Shown here: positions 7,154 to 11,712 of the stretch, one piece after another
How the letters are laid out: each line of letters starts with the position of its first letter
Numbering within the stretch: position 1 is the first letter of the stretch
Source of the DNA: an uncultured Pseudomonadota bacterium
Lineage (GTDB): Bacteria > Pseudomonadota > Gammaproteobacteria > Methylococcales > Methylomonadaceae
Assembly: GCA_903953455.1 (NCBI GenBank)
Contig: CAJBJW010000156.1
Coordinates: forward strand, 1 to 11,712
DNA: 11,712 bases
Direction: 5' to 3'
Program-made: the position numbers and the translations under genes
Notes under the pieces: model-generated
Told to the model about the DNA's origin: nothing
What the model saw: the letters and a program-made list of their open reading frames with translations, nothing else
Databases searched by the model: none

Positions 7154-7186
7154 GACTAAAAAAGGCGTTAAACGTATTTTTTAGTC
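7154..7186 (+). promoter_or_regulatory. Long stem-loop in the 5' leader of the 7243 gene
   Basis: GACTAAAAAA (7154-7163) and TTTTTTAGTC (7177-7186) are perfect inverted repeats. Inside them, after one G/A mismatch (7164/7176), GCGT-type pairing continues (7165-7168 with 7172-7175, including one G-T pair) around a tiny loop. The whole forms one hairpin of about 14 pairs. The right arm contains T6, so it might end cvfB transcripts from 7082, or act as a leader structure for the downstream gene; the sequence alone does not decide. Confidence 0.45.
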
Positions 7187-7242
7187 AACATAAGTAAATT
7201 TTACAAATGTCATAGAGTAAGAATTAAGTAAACGGAGAAATT

Positions 7243-7611
7243 ATGAGTTCGAATGTAATTTTGCGTGAAGCAATGGATTTTTTAAACGAATTGGAGTCAT
7301 TGAGAGCAGAAGTGGCGGCGCGAGATGCGTATTTTAAAGAGATTAAAAAAAGCACAGATAAAGAAGAGATGGCTCGTTATCAAAAATTGGCAGATGATGT
7401 TAGTCAAAAATGTATCAATTATGGTCGTGAACTTTGTGACAACCCAACCCCTATGTGGGTGAGTCGTGTGTCGCGAGAGCATGTTAAGCTCGCCAATTCG
7501 ATGTATGAAGTAGTTCGGGATAAATTGTGTGCGTCACTCAGTGTGTTTGATAACGCTATATTACCCAATGCCCGCACTTTAGTGGATTTGGCGAGTACGC
7601 AAAGCGAATAG
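7243..7611 (+). CDS. Small soluble protein of unknown function (122 aa), coiled-coil-like
   Basis: I do not recognise this protein. It begins with ATG preceded by GGAG (7234-7237), has even codon use, and is bracketed by a good promoter and a strong terminator, so I consider it a real gene. It has no signal peptide or membrane segment. Residues about 5-55 (LREAMDFLNELESLRAEVAA onward) are highly charged with heptad-like leucines and alanines, suggesting an alpha-helical coiled coil. The second half (MWVSRVSREHVKLANSMYEVV) also looks helical. Two cysteines lie in the middle (Cys57 and Cys65) and one further on near residue 100. It is a single-gene transcription unit, convergent with the DUF2782 gene. 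No functional hint comes from its neighbours. Confidence 0.75.
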   Translation: MSSNVILREAMDFLNELESLRAEVAARDAYFKEIKKSTDKEEMARYQKLADDVSQKCINYGRELCDNPTPMWVSRVSREHVKLANSMYEVVRDKLCASLSVFDNAILPNARTLVDLASTQSE

Positions 7612-7630
7612 CGTTATTTGTTCAAAAAAG

Positions 7631-7653
7631 GCCGCTAGAATCATTTTAGCGGC
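7631..7653. terminator. Bidirectional rho-independent terminator
   Basis: GCCGCTAGAA (7631-7640) pairs with TTTTAGCGGC (7644-7653) across a TCA loop, including one G-T pair. An A6 run (7624-7629) flanks it on the left and a T6 run on the right. It can end the 7243 gene on the plus strand and the ribA-DUF2782 unit on the minus strand. Confidence 0.9.
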
Positions 7654-7671
7654 TTTTTTGTGGGTAATAAT

Positions 7672-8019
7672 TTACCACTCAAAAATGCTCCACATATTGA
7701 CGTCAGCGCCTTGATCAAGTTGGTTTGAGCGGACATCCATTTTGCCATCGCCATTTGTATCGCGTAAATAGTAAGCGGGGCCAACGTCGGGCACGACTTT
7801 TACCATGAATAATTGCCCGTTGCGGCGATATTCTTGTACGGTATTTTTCCCTTTGCGAACGATGGTAATGTCAGGCTCTAAATTTTCGCCACTTTTAACC
7901 GGCATGGGAAGTTCGGGGACTTCGGGAAGTGATTCAGTTTCTGCATTGGGTAACTCTTCTTCTTTAGCGTTGGTAAATGTAGATGTGCACAATAAAAAAA
8001 GAAGTAATAAATAACGCAT
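7672..8019 (-). CDS. DUF2782 domain protein, secreted
   Basis: The 115-residue product has a clear signal peptide (MRYLLLLFLLCTSTFTNA, probable cleavage after Ala18), so the mature protein should be periplasmic. Cys11 lies inside the hydrophobic core and is not a lipobox. After an acidic, proline-rich linker (about 19-47), residues 48-115 carry the DUF2782 pattern: EPDITIV, then QEYRRNGQLFMVKVVPDVGP and AYYLRDTNGDGKMDVR, ending with an aromatic WSIFEW. The DTNGDGKMD segment resembles a calcium-binding loop, but the family has no assigned function that I know of. An AAGAG ribosome binding site precedes the ATG. It lies 33 bases after ribA on the same strand and probably shares its transcript, ending at the terminator at 7631-7653. 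Confidence 0.88.
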   Translation of the reverse strand: MRYLLLLFLLCTSTFTNAKEEELPNAETESLPEVPELPMPVKSGENLEPDITIVRKGKNTVQEYRRNGQLFMVKVVPDVGPAYYLRDTNGDGKMDVRSNQLDQGADVNMWSIFEW

Positions 8020-8052
8020 AATGGTTTCTCTTGTTGAGTGAAGATTTGAAAT

Positions 8053-8667
8053 CTAAGGCATGACCACGTCAGTGTCGCCTAAAAAATGCGCCATTTTGGT
8101 GGCTTTTGTTTTTAAATAATCTGCATTATCAAAATTAGCCACTATTTCTAAAGGTAAGCGTGAGGTGACGTTAATGCCAAGTGACGTTAGCGCTGAAATC
8201 TTAGCTGGATTATTGGTAAGTAGTGCCACAGAGCGAATTTGTAGGTCGTTTAAAATAGCGGCAGCGACGCCGTATTCACGCTCATCAGCACGATGACCAA
8301 GCGCTAAATTTGCATCGACGGTATCCAGGCCTTGATCTTGAAGATTATAGGCTTGCAACTTATGAAGTAATCCGATGCCTCGGCCTTCTTGGCGTAAGTA
8401 CAAAACAACACCAACGCTTGCGTTCTCAACAAACTGCATCGCCCGCGCGAGTTGCTCACCACAGTCGCACCGTCTTGAACCAAAAACGTCGCCAGTAATA
8501 CATTCTGAATGCACACGTACCGGCACATCTTCTTGCTGTGCAACGACGCCTTTGACCAGCGCTAAATGTTCTTTTTCATCTTGATTGGTTCGGTAGTAGT
8601 GCAACACAAAATCCCCATGCGCAGTGGGCAATCGGGTATGTAGTGTAGTTATTAGTTCTAAATTCAC
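8053..8667 (-). CDS. ribA: GTP cyclohydrolase II
   Basis: RibA opens the GTP ring to 2,5-diamino-6-ribosylamino-4(3H)-pyrimidinone 5'-phosphate, releasing formate and pyrophosphate, in the first step of riboflavin synthesis. The 204-residue protein is the stand-alone form (E. coli 196), with no RibB domain fused. Zinc ligands are Cys56, Cys67 and Cys69 in HSECITGDVFGSRRCDCGEQ. The GTP-binding block YLRQEGRGIGL is at 90-100, and Tyr107, Asp128 and Arg130 correspond to the catalytic residues of the E. coli enzyme. LLTNNPAKI follows near residue 149. The start is a GTG; AGG about 11 bases upstream is a somewhat distant ribosome binding site. It is the first gene of a probable two-gene unit with the DUF2782 gene, divergent from purT. 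I saw no FMN-riboswitch-like conserved core in the 144 bases upstream. Confidence 0.97.
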   Translation of the reverse strand: MNLELITTLHTRLPTAHGDFVLHYYRTNQDEKEHLALVKGVVAQQEDVPVRVHSECITGDVFGSRRCDCGEQLARAMQFVENASVGVVLYLRQEGRGIGLLHKLQAYNLQDQGLDTVDANLALGHRADEREYGVAAAILNDLQIRSVALLTNNPAKISALTSLGINVTSRLPLEIVANFDNADYLKTKATKMAHFLGDTDVVMP

Positions 8668-8735
8668 GTTTTTGTTTACCTAGGAAATGAGCTCGGACTT
8701 ACTTAGTCGCGTTTATTGACTATTTTAGCCTAAAA

Positions 8736-8765
8736 ACGACTGGTGTAATATTTAACGCTTATAAT
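8736..8765 (+). promoter_or_regulatory. Probable purT promoter
   Basis: A consensus TATAAT lies at 8760-8765, with a poor -35 (ACGACT, 8736-8741, three of six matches) at an 18-base spacing. Transcription would begin near 8772, some 40 bases before the purT ATG. No clear PurR box was recognised. Confidence 0.45.
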
Positions 8766-8811
8766 AGAGCAATCAAATTTCTTTTTTAATTCATTTTGAG
8801 GTGTAATTTTT

Positions 8812-10011
8812 ATGACTTTAGGCACGGCATTAACGTCTAGCGCAACAAAAGTATTGTTACTTGGGAGTGGTGAGTTGGGAAAAGAGCTTGTCATTTCATT
8901 GCAACGTTTAGGCGTTGAAGTCATTGCGGTTGATCGTTACGCTAATGCCCCAGCACACGCACTCGCACATCGCTTTCATGTGATTGATATGACGGATGCA
9001 AACGCATTAAAAACCTTAATTGATGAAGAAAAACCGCATTATATTGTTCCTGAAATTGAAGCGCTTGCGACCGATGCGTTGCTTGAAATTGAGCAACAAG
9101 GCAACTGCGTGGTGGTGCCAAATGCCCGAGCTATTCAATTAACCATGAACCGAGAAGGCATCCGCACACTTGCGGCAAAAACGTTAGGCTTGCCGACGTC
9201 AAATTACGCCTTTGCGGATTCGTTTGAAGATTTAGAAGCGGCGGTTGAAAGTGGTATTGGCTACCCTTGTTTTATTAAGCCAACGATGTCCTCGTCAGGG
9301 AAAGGACAGTCCATGGTGAAAAGCGCTCAAGAACTCAAAGCTGCTTGGGAATACGCTGGAAATAGTGGTCGCGTTGATACGGGAAAGGTCATTGTGGAAG
9401 GCAAAATTACATTTGATTTTGAAATTACATTATTAACGGTTCGCGCAATTAATGCGCAAGGTGACGTTGAAACTACTTTTTGTGAGCCTATTGGTCATAC
9501 GCAAGAAAATGGTGATTATCGCGAAAGCTGGCAACCACAAGCGATGAGCGAAAAAGCGTTGCAAACAGCGCAGCATATCGCCAAAGACATTACGACAGCT
9601 ATTGGCGGTCTGGGTTTATTTGGTGTGGAGTTATTTATTTCTGGAGATGATGTTTGGTTTAGTGAAGTGAGTCCACGTCCTCATGATACTGGAATGGTCA
9701 CATTACTTACGCAAATGCAAACAGAGTTTGATTTACATGCGCGAGCGATTTTAGGGTTGCCAGTGAATACAGCGTTAAAAAGTGCCGGTGCGAGTGCGGT
9801 TATTTTGAGTCCAATTGATGGGCAAGGATTAAATTATAATGGGTTACATGAGGCGTTAAGCCTACCCAATACGGACATCCGTTTATTTGGAAAACCTCAA
9901 GCATTTGTGAATCGTCGAATGGGTGTCGCTTTAGCAATTGCAAACTGTGCCGATATAGCACGCAATAATGCAGTACAAGCTGCTGAAAAAGTGGTGATGA
10001 CAACGAGCTAA
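8812..10011 (+). CDS. purT: Formate-dependent phosphoribosylglycinamide formyltransferase (GAR transformylase 2)
   Basis: PurT uses ATP and formate to formylate glycinamide ribonucleotide in purine synthesis, in place of the folate-dependent PurN. The 399 residues agree with the ~392 usual length. The N-terminal Rossmann-like domain opens with VLLLGSGELGKEL (about residues 14-26), then VIAVDRY and IVPEIEAL. The ATP-grasp domain shows GYPCFIKPTMSSSGKGQS (about 151-168), VIVEGKITFDFEITLL (about 193-208) and FCEPIGHTQENGDYRESWQP (about 223-242). GLFGVELFI and SEVSPRPHDTGMVTLLTQ carry the metal-binding Glu residues. The N-terminus MTLGTAL matches the family start, and GAGGTG (8798-8803) is a strong ribosome binding site eight bases ahead. 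In a C1-oxidising bacterium free formate is plentiful, so this enzyme fits such a lifestyle, though PurT is common elsewhere. It is followed 13 bases later by a transglycosylase gene. Confidence 0.97.
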   Translation: MTLGTALTSSATKVLLLGSGELGKELVISLQRLGVEVIAVDRYANAPAHALAHRFHVIDMTDANALKTLIDEEKPHYIVPEIEALATDALLEIEQQGNCVVVPNARAIQLTMNREGIRTLAAKTLGLPTSNYAFADSFEDLEAAVESGIGYPCFIKPTMSSSGKGQSMVKSAQELKAAWEYAGNSGRVDTGKVIVEGKITFDFEITLLTVRAINAQGDVETTFCEPIGHTQENGDYRESWQPQAMSEKALQTAQHIAKDITTAIGGLGLFGVELFISGDDVWFSEVSPRPHDTGMVTLLTQMQTEFDLHARAILGLPVNTALKSAGASAVILSPIDGQGLNYNGLHEALSLPNTDIRLFGKPQAFVNRRMGVALAIANCADIARNNAVQAAEKVVMTTS

Positions 10012-10024
10012 AGGTAATGAGGTT

Positions 10025-10783
10025 ATGCGTAATTGTTTGGTTATTTTTTTGATAATAGGATACTGCGGGCAGGTTAATGCAGATATTTATAAAAAATCGG
10101 TAGATGCGAATGGCATCGTGATTTATACCAATAAAGCACCTGCTCCGGCTATAAAACCGATAATTAAAACCCCTGTGTTGGCAACCACGCCAACGACGGG
10201 ATATTTTTACAAATACCAAGATACAAGTAAAAGTATTATTTATACGGATAAAGTGCGTACGGATGTTGCACTAATTAGTAAAACGAAAGTTATCATTCCA
10301 GCAACAACGCCTAATCCTTCATATGTGGGAAGAGGTTTTTATGTTCCGCCAATGACTGTGTCAAATATATCTAATGTATCTTTTGATATTGCGGATAAAA
10401 ATAGATTTAATAATCTTGTGTCACAAGTGGCTGCGCGTCACCAAGTGGATGAGAAATTAGTTCATGCAGTAATTCAAGCTGAGTCTGCTTATAGAGCAAA
10501 TGCGGTATCTACTTCGGGTGCGGTCGGTTTGATGCAGCTCATGCCAGCAACAGCCAGTCGTTTTGGGGTGATAGATAGTAGTAATCCTGAGCAAAACATT
10601 GATGGGGGGACTCGTTATTTAAGGCATTTATTAAACTTATTCCCAAATAACTTAGATCTTGCTATCGCCGCTTATAATGCGGGAGAAAACTCCGTATTGC
10701 GTCACAATAATTCTATTCCGCCTTATCCTGAAACACAAAATTATGTGAAACAGGTTATGGCACTTTATAAGCAAAAATCATAG
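10025..10783 (+). CDS. Lytic transglycosylase (SLT domain) with duplicated DUF4124-like segments
   Basis: The protein cleaves peptidoglycan glycan strands, forming anhydro-muropeptides, in the periplasm. A signal peptide (about residues 1-19, cleaved after VNA) is followed by two short similar segments: DIYKKSVDANGIVIYTNK (20-37) and FYKYQDTSKSIIYTDK (61-76). Both resemble the 'Y+..D..G...YTD' pattern of DUF4124. The SLT domain occupies about 127-250, with catalytic Glu153 (AVIQAESAYRANAVS), GLMQLMPATASRFGV (168-182) and AYNAGENSV (216-224), and a final ETQNYVKQVMALY. Length (252) suits small secreted transglycosylases. GAGG just ahead of the ATG gives a ribosome binding site, and the 13-base gap suggests co-transcription with purT. 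Threonine/proline-rich linkers join the segments. Substrate range and partner proteins cannot be inferred. Confidence 0.92.
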   Translation: MRNCLVIFLIIGYCGQVNADIYKKSVDANGIVIYTNKAPAPAIKPIIKTPVLATTPTTGYFYKYQDTSKSIIYTDKVRTDVALISKTKVIIPATTPNPSYVGRGFYVPPMTVSNISNVSFDIADKNRFNNLVSQVAARHQVDEKLVHAVIQAESAYRANAVSTSGAVGLMQLMPATASRFGVIDSSNPEQNIDGGTRYLRHLLNLFPNNLDLAIAAYNAGENSVLRHNNSIPPYPETQNYVKQVMALYKQKS

Positions 10784-10874
10784 TTTTAAAAAGGTTATAA
10801 CGCCACTAACGCGGCTAATTTTTCGCTTGATTTTTTCTATAAATCATTAAAATTTAAGTGGAAAATATGATGAA

Positions 10875-10890
10875 AGGCAATTAAATGCCT
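10875..10890. repeat. Short hairpin in the gap after the transglycosylase gene
   Basis: AGGCA (10875-10879) and TGCCT (10886-10890) pair across a 6-base loop. No T-run follows, so it is not a standard terminator. In the wider gap 10784-11018 I see no open reading frame worth reporting. Confidence 0.25.
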
Positions 10891-10931
10891 AGTCGTAATT
10901 GGTAAATACACAAGTTTAGAGTTTGTAGTGT
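10891..10931 (+). other. tRNA-Leu-like half structure (D-loop and anticodon arm only)
   Basis: The stretch reads like the left half of a leucine tRNA. It has an AATTGGTA D-loop motif (10897-10904), then at normal distance a perfect five-pair anticodon-type stem ACAAG/TTTGT (10910-10914 and 10922-10926, one G-T pair) around the loop TTTAGAG, with TAG in the anticodon place. The stem extends by four more pairs past a bulged A (10906-10909 with 10928-10931). No TTCGA-type T-loop, T-stem or acceptor pairing follows, so this is not a working tRNA gene. It may be a decayed tRNA remnant or a chance resemblance. Confidence 0.3.
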
Positions 10932-10971
10932 GAGTTATAGGTGGGAAACGTCATAAATTCAGTAAATGACT

Positions 10972-10982
10972 TGTGTTACAAT
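10972..10982 (+). promoter_or_regulatory. Extended -10 promoter element for the gene at 11019
   Basis: TGTGTTACAAT is identical to the element before cvfB, with the -10 hexamer TACAAT at 10977-10982. Transcription would start near 10989, about 30 bases before the ATG at 11019, which argues against the upstream GTG at 10941 as the translation start. Confidence 0.5.
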
Positions 10983-11018
10983 ATGGTTGCTTCATTAACT
11001 TTATTAATTAGGGTAACT

Positions 11019-11492
11019 ATGGACGATCAAACAACGACGAATAAAACAAGTAAAAAAAGAATTCTAATCATTATTATTGCGGTTATTGCCCTTATTGTTT
11101 TCCAGCGCGAGCTCCTCATTCCTATTGCAAAAGATGCGGCGACGTCTGATTTATTTCTTGTGGATAGCAAAGATCAAGGCAGTATGATTTCACAGTCCTC
11201 AGAAATGACGCAATTTGCTTTTCAGCATTGCAACGTGCATCTTAAAGAGAGTTTAGACGAAAAAACAACGGTGAATCTGCCTGAAAAACCATTAAATGCA
11301 TGGAGTTTGGGTGGTTATGAATATGTTGTTAGTGCAGAAGCGGATGTGTTGAAAGAAGCGACACCACCTACAAAACATAAATATGTGTGTCGTATTAGCT
11401 ACAAAAATGGTGACGATACCAGTGGTGCTTCAGAGCTTAGTAACTGGTCATTAGACGGTTTATCAAAAGTGGATGATGAAAATCAACAATAA
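11019..11492 (+). CDS. Single-pass membrane protein of unknown function (157 aa)
   Basis: I do not recognise a family. The ATG at 11019 has AGGG (11010-11013) five bases ahead and lies just downstream of an extended -10; the in-frame GTG at 10941 would add 26 residues and precedes the promoter. The protein has a short basic, threonine-rich cytoplasmic N-terminus (residues 1-14, ending SKKR), one transmembrane helix (15-28, ILIIIIAVIALIVF), and a soluble domain of about 125 residues that should face the periplasm. Cys71 (QHCNVHL) and Cys124 (YVCRISY) could form a disulfide. The block NAWSLGGYEYVVSAEADV (93-110) followed by KYVCRISYKNG suggests a small beta-sheet domain. The tail is acidic and polar. 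The gene is a single unit closed by the terminator at 11524-11556. Confidence 0.75.
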   Translation: MDDQTTTNKTSKKRILIIIIAVIALIVFQRELLIPIAKDAATSDLFLVDSKDQGSMISQSSEMTQFAFQHCNVHLKESLDEKTTVNLPEKPLNAWSLGGYEYVVSAEADVLKEATPPTKHKYVCRISYKNGDDTSGASELSNWSLDGLSKVDDENQQ

Positions 11493-11523
11493 AAGATAAG
11501 TTTATAAAAGACTCTCTAATGAT

Positions 11524-11556
11524 AAAGGCGTAGCAAGCGTAATTTGCTACGCCTTT
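11524..11556. terminator. Strong bidirectional rho-independent terminator
   Basis: AAAGGCGTAGCAA (11524-11536) pairs perfectly with TTGCTACGCCTTT (11544-11556) across a 7-base loop. The plus strand continues with two more T, while the A-rich left flank gives T residues for the minus strand. It separates the gene at 11019 from epmA and can end both. Confidence 0.93.
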
Positions 11557-11562
11557 TTAATG

Positions 11563-11712
11563 TTAAGCACGTGCTATATCAAAACTTAACACCTCTGAAA
11601 TTGAGGGGCTTTTTTCCAAAATCATTAATACCCGATCCAGACCGATGGCAATTCCTGCGCAATCAGGAAGTCCTGCCTCTAATGCGTCAAGTAAGCGCGT
11701 ATCTTTTGTTGC
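11563..11712 (-). CDS. epmA: EF-P--(R)-beta-lysine ligase, C-terminal end (5' part outside the window)
   Basis: The minus-strand frame is open from the window edge to the TAA at 11563-11565, giving the last 49 residues. The sequence LLDALEAGLPDCAGIAIGLD followed by RVLMIL is the class II aminoacyl-tRNA synthetase motif 3 as found in EpmA (PoxA/GenX), with the characteristic LEAGLPDC and the conserved arginine of GxDR. The ending SISEVLSFDIARA also matches EpmA. EpmA is a truncated lysyl-tRNA synthetase paralog that attaches (R)-beta-lysine to elongation factor P, helping ribosomes through polyproline stretches. True LysS would read GxGxGIDRL without the PDC block, so EpmA is preferred. The rest of the gene, and any epmB or efp neighbour, lies outside. 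Confidence 0.9.
   Translation of the reverse strand, partial: ATKDTRLLDALEAGLPDCAGIAIGLDRVLMILEKSPSISEVLSFDIARA

Noticed and set aside
8668..8811. Possible FMN riboswitch in the ribA-purT gap
   Set aside because: No conserved FMN-element blocks were seen, and stand-alone ribA in this class is often not riboswitch-controlled.
10784..10860. Terminator for the purT-transglycosylase unit
   Set aside because: T-rich tracts are present, but the GCC/GGC pairing near 10800-10816 is only three pairs, too weak to call.
10941..11018. GTG start for the membrane protein at 11019
   Set aside because: The extension runs across the likely promoter and lacks a ribosome binding site, whereas the ATG at 11019 has AGGG at good spacing.

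Overview
The window looks like chromosomal sequence from a moderately AT-rich (by eye, low-forties % GC) gammaproteobacterium. The markers for this are PmbA/TldE, PurT, stand-alone RibA, a DUF2782 protein and the 3' end of epmA, all typical of that class. One gene (5093-6130, minus) belongs to the ASKHA-fold family annotated as 'H4MPT-linked C1 transfer pathway protein' and related to the archaeal methanofuran enzyme MfnF. In bacteria that family is largely confined to methylotrophs and methanotrophs, so a methylotrophic member of Methylococcales, Thiotrichales/Beggiatoa-like or Methylophaga-like lineages is the best guess. This is inference; no genus can be named from the sequence alone.

Layout: <1-663 (+) is the C-terminal part of a UPF0182 membrane protein, followed 18 bases later by pmbA/tldE (682-2013, +). 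A chromate-transporter (CHR) family gene (2067-3422, minus) converges on pmbA. The stretch 3423-4124 is poorly conserved-looking. It holds one small gene of unknown function (3643-3870) and what I read as a broken small gene (3882-4107) whose two halves lie in different frames joined at an A6 run. Then comes a glyoxylate/hydroxypyruvate reductase-like dehydrogenase (4125-5096, +), which converges tail to tail with the MfnF-like gene; the two stop codons share the bases TTAA. Divergent from the latter is cvfB/yitL (6249-7082, +), then a small coiled-coil-like gene with a structured 5' leader (7243-7611, +), closed by a bidirectional terminator.

From 8667 down to 7672 (minus) ribA and a secreted DUF2782 protein form a probable operon. 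Divergent from it, purT (8812-10011, +) and a lytic transglycosylase with duplicated DUF4124-like segments (10025-10783, +) are 13 bases apart. A single-pass membrane protein of unknown function (11019-11492, +) and a strong bidirectional terminator precede the 3' end of epmA (11563->11712, minus).

Functionally, most of this is housekeeping: purine and riboflavin synthesis, cell-wall turnover, EF-P modification and the TldD/TldE protease partner. The C1 flavour comes from the MfnF-like protein, supported weakly by the neighbouring 2-hydroxyacid dehydrogenase and by PurT, which consumes formate. I see no CRISPR array, insertion sequence, integrase, defence island or rRNA/tRNA gene. Nothing in the window compels the claim of a new multi-gene system. 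The best leads are the broken gene at 3882-4107, the structured leader at 7145-7242, and a tRNA-Leu-like half structure at 10891-10926.
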